From positions 1 through 42,975 of the forward strand of contig JAEEVK010000017.1 in assembly GCA_016287095.1 (NCBI GenBank): DNA of 42,975 nt, in the 5' to 3' direction. Within the stretch, counting starts at the first letter, position 1, and each line of letters opens with the position of its first letter. The DNA comes from Lachnospiraceae bacterium (GTDB lineage Bacteria > Bacillota > Clostridia > Lachnospirales > Lachnospiraceae). Position numbers and translations under genes: made by a program. The notes under the pieces were generated by a model. It had not been told where the DNA came from, did not search any database, and saw nothing but the letters and a program-made list of their open reading frames with translations. This document shows positions 32,489-40,723 of the stretch, piece by piece.

Positions 32489-33157
32489 TTATGCATCCGC
32501 TTTCTCATTAAATACCGAGAACAGTGAAAGCAACGCAAGACTGATAAGCATGCCTCCTATGATATCAGAGAACCAGTGAACACCGCAGATAACTCTGCCC
32601 AAAATAGCTGCGATAATGATTAACAGTAAAGCAAACTGTATACAAAGTCTGGCTGATGATTTTTTAATATAGGTTTTAGCCATAAGCATTGCGCTTCCGA
32701 GAACTATGATGATCAGCATAGTATGTGATGAAGGGAAGGATGCTTCAAGATGTTGATAACCCGGCATTATTATCGGCCTGTAATTAATGACAACCTTTTC
32801 AAACAAAAGATACAGACCACCGGTGACGATATACAGTACACCTACAGCCAATATGCACTTATCAACTTTCCATAGGCTTTTTCTTGTAATAAGCTGGAAT
32901 AGTCCTAATAGACCGTGTATACCGACAACTGCCAATGAAAACAAACCAATATACCATGATAAGTCATACCAGAACTCGTTATAGCCGCATTCATCATAAT
33001 GCCATAGATCATGGAACGAACTGTTTATAAGCGAAAGACCTACTTCAGAACCTCTGGGACCAACTTTTCCGACATCCACAGTCTTTACAATCACGATCCA
33101 GGCAATTGAAAGGATCAAGGCTACAATAAAAATGATTATTTTTGTTCTTTTTTTCAT
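32489..33157 (-). CDS. PAP2-family membrane phosphatase
   Basis: A 222-residue polytopic protein with about six helices. The phosphatase motifs are NYRP, FPSSHTM (catalytic His, with Ser where PSGH is usual) and GRVICGVHWFSDIIGG (second His and Asp). Members dephosphorylate lipid phosphates such as phosphatidate or undecaprenyl diphosphate at the outer membrane face. A helper Lys ahead of the first motif is not obvious. It lies 77 bases after the esterase gene, on the same strand. The substrate cannot be told from sequence. Confidence 0.85.
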   Translation of the reverse strand: MKKRTKIIIFIVALILSIAWIVIVKTVDVGKVGPRGSEVGLSLINSSFHDLWHYDECGYNEFWYDLSWYIGLFSLAVVGIHGLLGLFQLITRKSLWKVDKCILAVGVLYIVTGGLYLLFEKVVINYRPIIMPGYQHLEASFPSSHTMLIIIVLGSAMLMAKTYIKKSSARLCIQFALLLIIIAAILGRVICGVHWFSDIIGGMLISLALLSLFSVFNEKADA

Positions 33158-33234
33158 TAAAAATTTCCCTCTTTACATCTTTATAAATATTATGATATCT
33201 CATTAACAATCAGGATAAAATATCTCTATATAGA

Positions 33235-34314
33235 TTATATAAATAGTCTCGGGAAGAAGCTGTGAATACATCTTCTCCATACGCTCCAGTCATGATGTCC
33301 GGGGAAAAGTTCTCTTATGATATTAAGTCCTTTACCCTCCAGCATCTTGTCATCATGCTCAAAGCTGTTAAAGTAGTTGTCCTCTGTACCCATAGCTCTG
33401 TAGAATACCTTAAAGCTGCTGTTAAACTTCTCCTTATCCTCTAAGAGATCAAGATGAGGCTCTTTTGCTCCGTCAGGTCTGGGGAAGCTCATGAAACCGC
33501 TGAACACTCCTACATAACTGAACATATCCGGATGTGTCATGGTAACGATACTAGTCTGGTAGCTGCCCATGGACAGACCTGCCATAGCACGATGCCACTT
33601 ATCCGTGAGAACATTATACTTACCCTCGATATAAGGGATAAGATCCTGAAGCAAAACATCAACAAATGCATGGAATACCATCTTGGGCTCTTTAAACTGA
33701 GTCATGCCGCAAGCCATAACGATAAGACACTCTTCCATCTTGCCTTCATACATCAGCTTATCAGCTATACGTGCAGCATGTCCTTGATAAACCCAGCCAC
33801 TCTCATTCTCTCCGTATCCATGTTGTAAGTAAAGTACAGGATATTTCTTATTGGGATCATAATTTGCAGGAGTATAGACCATGCAGATCTCAAGTTTACC
33901 GGTAACTGAAGAAGGGAAATACTGACGTGTAACACCGCCGTGAGGTATACCCTCCAAAGTATCCCAGTCCTCTTCACCCGGTACGGGTATATCAAGGAAA
34001 TTCATTGGACGGCAGCAGCCGTAACCTATAGGCAGGTAAGGATTAAGCACCTCATTGCCGTCAATCTTTATAAAGAAATACTTGAAACCTCTGCCCAGGT
34101 CAACCGTAGCTTCCCATATCTCGTCATTTATCTTGTCAAACTTAAAAATAGTGCCAAACTGATCGATCACTACCTCTTTGGCATTAGGCGCTTTAATATG
34201 TATAAGCACTCTGCCGTCATCAAGTAACTCATATCCCTGATCTCCATCCCTGCCGGGCTCCCCAAAATAAGGATCAAAAGATAATGCTGTGTCAAGTGGC
34301 CATTGTTTCTTCAT
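33235..34314 (-). CDS. CE1-like esterase with N-terminal beta-sandwich
   Basis: An alpha/beta-hydrolase of the esterase D / feruloyl esterase type. Residues 1-100 form an immunoglobulin-like (CBM48/E-set) domain, and the catalytic domain follows with the nucleophile Ser248 in GLSMGSYQ, an acid near Asp312 and His341 in PGHHDW. HGYGENESGW contributes the oxyanion region. There is no signal peptide, and GGAGG nine bases upstream supports the start, so it is probably cytoplasmic. Removal of feruloyl or acetyl groups from imported xylo-oligosaccharides, together with the GH10 enzyme, is a reasonable but unproven role. Confidence 0.82.
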   Translation of the reverse strand: MKKQWPLDTALSFDPYFGEPGRDGDQGYELLDDGRVLIHIKAPNAKEVVIDQFGTIFKFDKINDEIWEATVDLGRGFKYFFIKIDGNEVLNPYLPIGYGCCRPMNFLDIPVPGEEDWDTLEGIPHGGVTRQYFPSSVTGKLEICMVYTPANYDPNKKYPVLYLQHGYGENESGWVYQGHAARIADKLMYEGKMEECLIVMACGMTQFKEPKMVFHAFVDVLLQDLIPYIEGKYNVLTDKWHRAMAGLSMGSYQTSIVTMTHPDMFSYVGVFSGFMSFPRPDGAKEPHLDLLEDKEKFNSSFKVFYRAMGTEDNYFNSFEHDDKMLEGKGLNIIRELFPGHHDWSVWRRCIHSFFPRLFI

Positions 34315-34372
34315 CTTTGTAAACCTCCATTTTCAAAGTAAAAATATTTACCAAACATGAATATTATAGCAC

Positions 34373-34378
34373 ATTTGA
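34373..34378 (-). promoter_or_regulatory. Extended -10 promoter of the esterase gene
   Basis: On the minus strand TGTGC is followed directly by a perfect TATAAT (34378-34373). No good -35 box is visible, so the TGn extension would carry recognition. Confidence 0.5.
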
Positions 34379-34417
34379 ACCTAAAATAATAGTATAAATT
34401 TGCTTTAAAACAGTCAT

Positions 34418-34642
34418 TTAAGTAGCAATTTTGTTTTTTCCGTATTTTTTACGCCAGTCTTTATATGCTCCTGTCTTAACTCTTCTGTCTAATGTGGGCT
34501 TTTCAGCATCTGCAGGTATGGCATAAGCACCTGCAAACATAGTTACTCCCGGGATCCTTTCGTCCTGACAAAGTTTATTCACCCATCTTGAGCTAAGTCC
34601 CCACTTAGCGCTTGCATCCTTTACAGTCATATAGCCTTGCAT
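34418..34642 (-). CDS. Small helix-turn-helix DNA-binding protein
   Basis: A 74-residue protein beginning MTVKDASAKWGLSSRWVNKLC, a MerR/excisionase-like winged helix-turn-helix, followed by a short basic tail (WRKKYGKNK). Such stand-alone domains act as small regulators or accessory DNA-binding proteins. It is the last gene of the presumed GNAT-kinase-phosphatase operon, 28 bases after the phosphatase. It might regulate that operon; no target site is visible. Confidence 0.75.
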   Translation of the reverse strand: MQGYMTVKDASAKWGLSSRWVNKLCQDERIPGVTMFAGAYAIPADAEKPTLDRRVKTGAYKDWRKKYGKNKIAT

Positions 34643-34670
34643 AAAACACCCCCATGTTACAATTTATTAC

Positions 34671-35495
34671 TTACTCTAAATATCTTGCCTTCAGAGTTTT
34701 TATCTCCATGTCACCGACTCCGAGCTCCTCAAACAGATATTCCTTAACGCTTCCATAGTTATTTTCCAAAGTTTCAATAGCATTGGTCAAATATCTTTCA
34801 ATTACGCCACCGGAACAGAACAGCAAAGCATCCATTTTTCTCTGCGGCATATTGGCAGCCAATGCTTTTGATTTAACAAATTCGAGAGTTTTGGCATTAT
34901 ACTCATTTGTAAGCATATAATCATCTATAATGGTCTTCTTGTCAGCACCGAGAGCATAAAGCAAAAGCATTGCTGCGAGACCAGTACGGTCCTTTCCGTC
35001 AGTACAGTGCCAAAGGACTGCACAATTATCGTCTTTAAGCTCAAGTAATATCTTAAAAAATTCTTTATATGCCTTTTTACCTCTTTCATCAAGTACAAAA
35101 CCTATATAAGTATCAGGACCTAACATACCATACTCATATGCCTGTTCAAATATAGCCGTTCTGTCTGTGGTTTTCCACATAAGCTGCTTGTCAACTTCCC
35201 TGATATCCTTTACCTTCGAGAAATAGTCCTCCATCTCCACTACAGAAAGACCAACAATCTTAATGCCGGATATTTCAGGATCGGGCACATGCTTTCTCTC
35301 TTCGTTCATACGGAAGTCAATGATAGTATTAATTTTATATTTGTCCTTTATCAAAGACTTTGCTTCATCCGTAGCGTTATTAAGACTGCCGGCCCTTATG
35401 AGTTTTCCTTTAACTATAGTCTTATCACCTATTTTGTATCCACCAAGTTCCCTGGCATTATTAACCCCGGGTAATACTATTTCATTTTTAAACAT
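34671..35495 (-). CDS. Tyrosine/dual-specificity phosphatase (Y_phosphatase3 type)
   Basis: A 274-residue phosphatase with the CX5R loop in LWHCTDGKDRTGLAA (catalytic Cys and Arg, with Lys typical of the lipid- or atypical-phosphatase branch). The N-terminal NARELGGYKIGDK and IDFRMNEE segments are characteristic of the Y_phosphatase3 family. Length fits. It starts 54 bases after the APH-like kinase gene. The combination with a kinase suggests opposing activities on one substrate, but the substrate may be protein, phosphoinositide-like or small-molecule. Confidence 0.85.
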   Translation of the reverse strand: MFKNEIVLPGVNNARELGGYKIGDKTIVKGKLIRAGSLNNATDEAKSLIKDKYKINTIIDFRMNEERKHVPDPEISGIKIVGLSVVEMEDYFSKVKDIREVDKQLMWKTTDRTAIFEQAYEYGMLGPDTYIGFVLDERGKKAYKEFFKILLELKDDNCAVLWHCTDGKDRTGLAAMLLLYALGADKKTIIDDYMLTNEYNAKTLEFVKSKALAANMPQRKMDALLFCSGGVIERYLTNAIETLENNYGSVKEYLFEELGVGDMEIKTLKARYLE

Positions 35496-35549
35496 AACCT
35501 ATACCTCTTTTTCATAAACTTTTTTAGGAGCAAATAGTATTGTCTATAA

Positions 35550-36461
35550 CTATGGGATCGGATGAAGTGTATCTATCATCTTAAAAAACTTCTTCTTTGT
35601 GAAGAAAACAACCGGTTTTCTCAGATAATTCGGTACATTTGGAGAAGTTGCAACACCCTTTATAAAACTGATCATCGAGTAGCCTTTAATTATTCGGTCA
35701 ATCTCTGCTATCTCTTTATCATCATTTGTATTAAAATATCTCTTTAATATAGTTTTCCAAACAAAAGCATATTGATCCTTTGTTAATCCGTTTTGAGTTA
35801 CTTTATAATTTGATTTGGCAGCAGATACATATACCAGATACATCGCCGCCAGATCGATGATCGGATGACCTACACCGGAATCATCAACATCTATCAGCAT
35901 TATCTCACCATTCTGATACATAAGATTGCCCGGATGGAAGTCCTGATGTATAAAGGTATTCCTTTTAGGTATTGTATCTATAAGTTTAAGGACTCTTTCA
36001 GCCTCATTGGGCTTATAAAAACCCGCATCCAATGTCATTTTCACTTCATTCTTAAGCCTGTCTCTTGAATCCGGTAATATACCGTCCTCAAACTCAGTCT
36101 GATGCAGCTTCTTTAAAGTATCCGCAATCATATTTGAAAAGAATTCCAATTTATCAGGATTCTCATACATCTCCTGACCGAAAGACTTTGCATTGATCAT
36201 CTCATATATAACGCCGTAATCATTACCTACTTTGACCATTTCAAATGCAATCATAGAAGGAATCCCATGAACAAATGCTGTTTTGGTTATTTCTCTGTTA
36301 CGCTTTATCTTTTCAAAATCTGCTCTGTTACTGAAGTAAATCTTGACAATTCTTTCATCATCCAGCTTATAAACAGCACCGTTTCCACCTTTACCAAGCA
36401 GCTCACAGCCATCTATAGATATTTCTTTTAAGGTTTTACCGTTAAAATTATCATTACCCAT
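35550..36461 (-). CDS. APH/choline-kinase-fold phosphotransferase
   Basis: A 303-residue kinase with a glycine-rich loop (LGKGGNGAVYKL), an invariant Lys in IVKIYF, the catalytic HQDFHPGNLMY and metal-binding LIDVDDSGVGHP. These are the marks of the aminoglycoside/choline phosphotransferase fold, close to TIGR02172-type uncharacterised kinases. AGGAG at nine bases supports the start. It is second in the riboswitch operon, 32 bases after the GNAT gene. Antibiotic resistance is possible for the fold but nothing specific points to it. Confidence 0.82.
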   Translation of the reverse strand: MGNDNFNGKTLKEISIDGCELLGKGGNGAVYKLDDERIVKIYFSNRADFEKIKRNREITKTAFVHGIPSMIAFEMVKVGNDYGVIYEMINAKSFGQEMYENPDKLEFFSNMIADTLKKLHQTEFEDGILPDSRDRLKNEVKMTLDAGFYKPNEAERVLKLIDTIPKRNTFIHQDFHPGNLMYQNGEIMLIDVDDSGVGHPIIDLAAMYLVYVSAAKSNYKVTQNGLTKDQYAFVWKTILKRYFNTNDDKEIAEIDRIIKGYSMISFIKGVATSPNVPNYLRKPVVFFTKKKFFKMIDTLHPIP

Positions 36462-36493
36462 TTACAACACTCCTGATTATAAATATATGTTAT

Positions 36494-37126
36494 TTATTCT
36501 ATAACTTTCTTAAAAGCCCAGTTTCCAAGCCAGAAACCCATGCTTTTCACTCTTCCCCTGTGAAAGCATGTAAATCCGCATTTATTATAAAATCCTGCAT
36601 TTTCTTTAGAATTAGTTATCAGGGCAAGCGTTCCTCCGCCCTTTTCTTTTATATAACCGGATAAATATTCCATTAAAGCATTTGATCCATATCCTTTTCT
36701 TTGATAATCCTTCCTTACGGAAAAATTATGAAGATAGTAAAAATCAGGTGTTTTCTCTCTGAGTTTTCTTATTGGTTCCTCACATGCATTGTCCATCATA
36801 GAAAAAGCCAGAACCTTAAAAAAATTACATCCTCTGAATACAGATTTAAAACCTAATAAAGTATATTCCAGATCACCTGCCTGTTTACTTCCGGGTTCAT
36901 GCAGTGCAATCACTATAACTATTTTATTATTTTCTTCTCCGACAATCAGCTGATTTCTTCTAAAATTAACTAATAGACATATTTTTTCCATTTCATAAAC
37001 AAACTGCCATCGTCTATTATAATTTTTTTCATAATTACCGAAAAAATCATAATCAAAGAAGGCTTCCCCAGCCACCTGAAATACTTCTTCCAAATCTTCT
37101 TTTCTTGCTCTTCTAAAATTGATCAT
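36494..37126 (-). CDS. GNAT-family N-acetyltransferase
   Basis: A 210-residue single-domain acetyltransferase. The acetyl-CoA pyrophosphate loop is VRKDYQRKGYGSNALM (Q/RxxGxG/A), followed by NAGFYNKCGF near the C-terminus. The N-terminal half is variable and presumably binds the acceptor, which is unknown. AGGAG eight bases before the ATG. It is the first gene after a promoter and c-di-GMP-I riboswitch with a terminator, so its expression should depend on c-di-GMP. Confidence 0.85.
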   Translation of the reverse strand: MINFRRARKEDLEEVFQVAGEAFFDYDFFGNYEKNYNRRWQFVYEMEKICLLVNFRRNQLIVGEENNKIVIVIALHEPGSKQAGDLEYTLLGFKSVFRGCNFFKVLAFSMMDNACEEPIRKLREKTPDFYYLHNFSVRKDYQRKGYGSNALMEYLSGYIKEKGGGTLALITNSKENAGFYNKCGFTCFHRGRVKSMGFWLGNWAFKKVIE

Positions 37127-37210
37127 TTCTTGATCTCCTGATTTAACTTTTTTAAATTTTCTTAATTATCATCTCGTATACGTTTTAATCCCGGTTGCTG
37201 ATATGTTCTA

Positions 37211-37247
37211 AATAAAAAGCACCGTAACCAAAGAGCTACGATGCTTT
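37211..37247 (-). terminator. Riboswitch terminator (expression platform)
   Basis: On the minus strand AAAGCATCGTA (37247-37237) pairs with TACGGTGCTTT (37226-37216) with one G-U pair, followed by a U-rich run (TTATTT). It begins four bases after the 3' strand of riboswitch helix P1, so the two structures could compete. Confidence 0.8.
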
Positions 37248-37251
37248 ATAT

Positions 37252-37363
37252 CACACAATTTTAAGTTGCAACTGGCTGACATATGAAAACATCCTTGTAA
37301 TCCTTTAGTCCCTTTAGCTTTGCAGTCCCATCCTTTCGAGTGGTTTGCCGAATCAATTACATG
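37252..37363 (-). promoter_or_regulatory. Cyclic di-GMP-I (GEMM) riboswitch aptamer
   Basis: The minus-strand transcript contains the conserved core in order: CGGCAAACC, a GAAA tetraloop (CTCGAAAGGA), GGGACTGCAAAGCTA, GGGACTAA and GTCAGCCAGTTGC. P1 can form from CAUGUAAUU (37363-37355) and AAUUGUGUG (37260-37252), nine pairs with three G-U. The base corresponding to G20 of the well-studied Vc2 RNA is G, which favours c-di-GMP over cGAMP. Differences from the consensus are an extra U in GGGACUGCAAAG and a C for the first G of AGGGCAAACC. A strong promoter lies directly upstream and a terminator directly downstream. Confidence 0.85.
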
Positions 37364-37367
37364 TTCT

Positions 37368-37396
37368 ATTTTAATCATTATTGTGCACAATGTCAA
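37368..37396 (-). promoter_or_regulatory. Sigma-A promoter of the riboswitch operon
   Basis: Minus strand perfect TTGACA (37396-37391), a 17-base spacer and TAAAAT (37373-37368). The predicted start near 37362 coincides with the first base of riboswitch helix P1. Confidence 0.85.
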
Positions 37397-37448
37397 GCCT
37401 AAATATTTATTTAATTATTTTTTTATATTTTGGTATATTCCGGAATAT

Positions 37449-38630
37449 TCAAACGATAATACCTCCACCGATAACATAACCGTTTTCATCATAAAAGACA
37501 GCAGACTGTCCCGGTGTAGCAGACTTAACAGGCTTATCAAATGTTAATAAGAGCCTGTCATCAGACACTTTTTTTATTTCAGCATACTCTCCGGCATGGT
37601 GATAACGTATCTTTACTATACCATTAATACTCTCGCCGACTTCAAGATCAGGAATACTTAGGAAGTTATAATCTCGGATATCTGCCTTTTCTGACATCAG
37701 GTCCTCCTCTTCTCCTATAACCACCTGGTTTAGATCAGGATTAAGTTTACAAACATAAACCGGATGGCCCAAAGCTATGCCTAAACCCTTACGCTGTCCT
37801 ATGGTATAGTGTATCAGGCCATTATGTTTACCCAAAGATTTACCGTCTTTATCAACGAAATCACCGGCTTTAAACGGGTCTATTGAATCATCCGCTGTCT
37901 CCGTTAACATTTTGTAATTTTTTTGTATGAATCCGGCATAGTCGTCGTCAGGTATGAAGCATATCTCCTGAGAGTCCTTTTTCTCAGCCACAGGTATGCC
38001 TGCTTCCTTTGCTATCTCTCTTATCTGAGACTTATCATACTCTCCCAGTGGGAATAAAACTCTCTCAAGCTGTTCCTGGGTCAGCTTATACAGCATATAT
38101 GTTTGATCCTTTTTTGCAGCATCTGACTTTTGTACGGTATACCTTCCATTTGGTAACTTTACCTTTTTGGCATAATGCCCGGTGGCTATATAATCAGCTC
38201 CCAAGACATTAGCAAAGTATAAAAGCTTCTCAAATTTAACATACCTATTGCATTCCACACATGGATTCGGAGTCCTGGCACACATATATTCGCAAACAAA
38301 AGGCTTAACCACCTTGTTTTTGAATTCACTTACTCCGTTAAACGCATGAAACTCTATACCCAGCATATCTGCAGTATCTTTTGCATCATCTATCTCACAG
38401 CATTTGTTTTGGACAACTTCATAAACATTCTTGTAATCCTGATTTGATTCTTCACTGTTTATCAATATAGGCTGTACTGATGTATTAGTCATGCCTTCAA
38501 AGTAATTAAATCCAACATGTTCCCATGTACGTATCATAACACCTATTACTTCATAACCGGCCTTTTTTAATAAATATGCTGCTACAGCGCTGTCAACACC
38601 ACCTGACATACCAACAATAACTTTCGCCAT
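37449..38630 (-). CDS. mnmA: tRNA-specific 2-thiouridylase
   Basis: Adds sulfur to U34 of tRNA-Lys, -Glu and -Gln. The ATP-binding PP-loop SGGVDS is at 9-14; the catalytic cysteines are Cys124 in RTPNPCVECN and Cys224 in SQEICFIPDDDYAGF. RYHHAGEYAEI and TPGQSAVFYDENGYVIGGG mark the C-terminal domains. Between the first strands there is an insertion of about 25 residues (around 36-75) compared with typical MnmA, and the usual GGCCGLSAVDDA becomes KCCEIDDA. It is the last gene of the cNMP-GGDEF-HD operon, 21 bases after the HD gene. Confidence 0.95.
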   Translation of the reverse strand: MAKVIVGMSGGVDSAVAAYLLKKAGYEVIGVMIRTWEHVGFNYFEGMTNTSVQPILINSEESNQDYKNVYEVVQNKCCEIDDAKDTADMLGIEFHAFNGVSEFKNKVVKPFVCEYMCARTPNPCVECNRYVKFEKLLYFANVLGADYIATGHYAKKVKLPNGRYTVQKSDAAKKDQTYMLYKLTQEQLERVLFPLGEYDKSQIREIAKEAGIPVAEKKDSQEICFIPDDDYAGFIQKNYKMLTETADDSIDPFKAGDFVDKDGKSLGKHNGLIHYTIGQRKGLGIALGHPVYVCKLNPDLNQVVIGEEEDLMSEKADIRDYNFLSIPDLEVGESINGIVKIRYHHAGEYAEIKKVSDDRLLLTFDKPVKSATPGQSAVFYDENGYVIGGGIIV

Positions 38631-38651
38631 ATTATAAATCCTTATTTATTT

Positions 38652-39584
38652 TCAGACTTTAAACCAGCTAAAACCTTCTTGATTATTGTTACTGCTTTCC
38701 CTTTCAGGTTTTATAACTACTTTATTCTGAAATATCCTTAAATCCGATCTTTCTAATGCAACTTCACGACAATAGTCAAGATTATCCTGTATCTTTTGAC
38801 TAAGATTCCATATCATCTGTATATATTCCGATGATTTAGGCCTGCTGTATAAAACTATCATATCCCCATATATTTCAACTTTTTGAATTGATTCATGGAT
38901 GCCAAAAATCTTATCCTGGTTTTCATTACCTGAAACTTCAGATTTAAAAAGCAGTTCAGGATTTCTTGAAGATGCGACATCGATTTCATCAGCAAGTCTA
39001 AGAACAGCAGAAAGATATGCAGTCCTGATAGTCCCATTTGGAACATTTATATCTCCATATTCTGCCTTATCGAATAAATCCGTTTTCCTATGTCCTCTTG
39101 ATATCTGTATGATAGCTTTTTTATAAGATTCATCCGGGATATCGTAAAGATCAAAATACTTCTCAATAAAAAGCGCACTGTACTCATGATGAAAGATTCG
39201 TACTTTATCGGCCTCATCATGACTATCTTCGATAAATCCGTTAACTGTTTTTTCAAGGATCTTTGAAAAATTAATGTAATCCTCATTATTGATCCCCATA
39301 CCGATGTCATGCATATAACTTGCCATCATCAAAACGTAGCATTCATCAGGAGATAATTTAGCTACCTGATCAATACCTATGATATCATTACAGTATTCAA
39401 TTATATCCAGGCTATGAAACATTGAATGATCTGTATATCCAGGAAATCTCACAGTATATTTCTTTAGCATGTTATTAAAAACTAAGATACTGTCTTTCAT
39501 TCTCCTATGGAGCTCTGGATTACCATCTCTAAGTCTTTTTTCTAAACAAAATCCACTTACATCATTTTCTTGAATTATATTCAT
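38652..39584 (-). CDS. HD-domain phosphohydrolase-like protein
   Basis: A 310-residue soluble protein with an HD metal site: His57 in DHSMFHSLDI, His92-Asp93 in YMHDIGMG, a His pair in FHHEYSA and Asp in LRLADEIDV. The C-terminal 90 residues form an alpha/beta domain with a low-complexity end. This arrangement is like HD-CE-type regulatory phosphohydrolases that act on nucleotides. The binding site is weak (AGGAG 15 bases upstream). It lies 18 bases after the GGDEF gene, which suggests a link to nucleotide signalling; it is not an HD-GYP protein. Confidence 0.75.
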   Translation of the reverse strand: MNIIQENDVSGFCLEKRLRDGNPELHRRMKDSILVFNNMLKKYTVRFPGYTDHSMFHSLDIIEYCNDIIGIDQVAKLSPDECYVLMMASYMHDIGMGINNEDYINFSKILEKTVNGFIEDSHDEADKVRIFHHEYSALFIEKYFDLYDIPDESYKKAIIQISRGHRKTDLFDKAEYGDINVPNGTIRTAYLSAVLRLADEIDVASSRNPELLFKSEVSGNENQDKIFGIHESIQKVEIYGDMIVLYSRPKSSEYIQMIWNLSQKIQDNLDYCREVALERSDLRIFQNKVVIKPERESSNNNQEGFSWFKV

Positions 39585-39602
39585 AGATTAATTCAATTTC
39601 TC

Positions 39603-40706
39603 CTATTTTATATCAAGCAAATCTCTTCTTCTTTCGCCCTTCATCTGGCGCTTATTCTTGTACATCTCTCTATCAGCTCTTCTGTATGCATCGTCAAACT
39701 TTTCACCCTCGTTCATCTTTGCATATCCTATGGCAAACTTATAAGCGGATCCCATAATATCAAATTCTATGTCTTTCTTCATCTTTAGCAAACGCTCATA
39801 GTCAGCACCAATGCATACGATTACAAACTCATCTCCACCAATCCTGTACAAATGACATCCCTTAAAAAGATGTCTTTTTATAAGCTTAGTTACAGACCTT
39901 ATTGCATTATCTCCTGCCAGATGTCCCTGGGTATCATTGATTATCTTAAGATCATTTAAGTCAATAGAAAATATGACCACATTATCAGAGCTGTCAAGGT
40001 TTCTTGTATCCGCATAAAAGCTTATACGATTATTAGCTCCTGTAAGAGTATCAAGCTTAAAGTGCTCTACATGCATATACATATAGAAAAAAGCAACATC
40101 AAGTGAAACAACTCCGATCAATATACCTCTCAATTGGAATATTGTCTCAACAGCAGTACCTGCTAAAGAAAGAAATGTAGCCAGACATACAACTATACAT
40201 TCTCTCCATCTGTCATACCTTAATATATAAACAGCATAATAAAACAGTACAATTGAAAGTCCTAATGATATAACATGAGGTGTGTATGCCAAAGGCCCTC
40301 TCATTATCTCACCATCTTCACCGTACCAGAAAACAAGATGAGTAAAGAATGCCAAAGAAGTAATCACCAGATTTACCATCAAAGGTATAGCAAGAATCTT
40401 TTTATAGATATTTCTCTCATCCCTGATCTCAATCAGTATAAGGGATACCATAAGCAGTAATCTTACATTATACCCAAGAAAAGCCGATAATGTATGTATA
40501 TAGCCGGTATTCCTGCCTTCCAGCAGATAATAATCTATGTTATCTATGATAATCAGAACTATAAGTAAAAACATCGGTCTCACAAACATCTGTGTTACTT
40601 CATGTTCATATACATCATTGAAAGTTATAAATATTATAAGAAATATTATTAAACATAACGGTAAAAAATTTATCTGTACAAGTTCCTGTAAAAATGAATC
40701 GTACAT
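39603..40706 (-). CDS. Membrane-bound diguanylate cyclase (GGDEF)
   Basis: The N-terminal 205 residues hold about six to seven transmembrane helices, probably a membrane sensor. The GGDEF domain follows (about 210-360) with FSIDLNDLKIINDTQGHLAGD and an intact RIGGDEF, so it should make c-di-GMP. No RxxD inhibitory site precedes the motif (KGCHLYRIGGDEF), so product feedback may be absent. ATG 40706 is chosen since AGAGG lies 7 bases upstream; a TTG at 40712 is too close to it. It is second in the operon, after the cNMP-binding gene. Confidence 0.9.
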   Translation of the reverse strand: MYDSFLQELVQINFLPLCLIIFLIIFITFNDVYEHEVTQMFVRPMFLLIVLIIIDNIDYYLLEGRNTGYIHTLSAFLGYNVRLLLMVSLILIEIRDERNIYKKILAIPLMVNLVITSLAFFTHLVFWYGEDGEIMRGPLAYTPHVISLGLSIVLFYYAVYILRYDRWRECIVVCLATFLSLAGTAVETIFQLRGILIGVVSLDVAFFYMYMHVEHFKLDTLTGANNRISFYADTRNLDSSDNVVIFSIDLNDLKIINDTQGHLAGDNAIRSVTKLIKRHLFKGCHLYRIGGDEFVIVCIGADYERLLKMKKDIEFDIMGSAYKFAIGYAKMNEGEKFDDAYRRADREMYKNKRQMKGERRRDLLDIK

Positions 40707-40723
40707 TGCCAAACCTCTTTGAA

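Noticed and set aside
37211-37396. Riboswitch as part of the mnmA transcript
   Set aside because: mnmA ends at 37449 and a perfect promoter lies after it. The aptamer and terminator precede the GNAT gene on the same strand.
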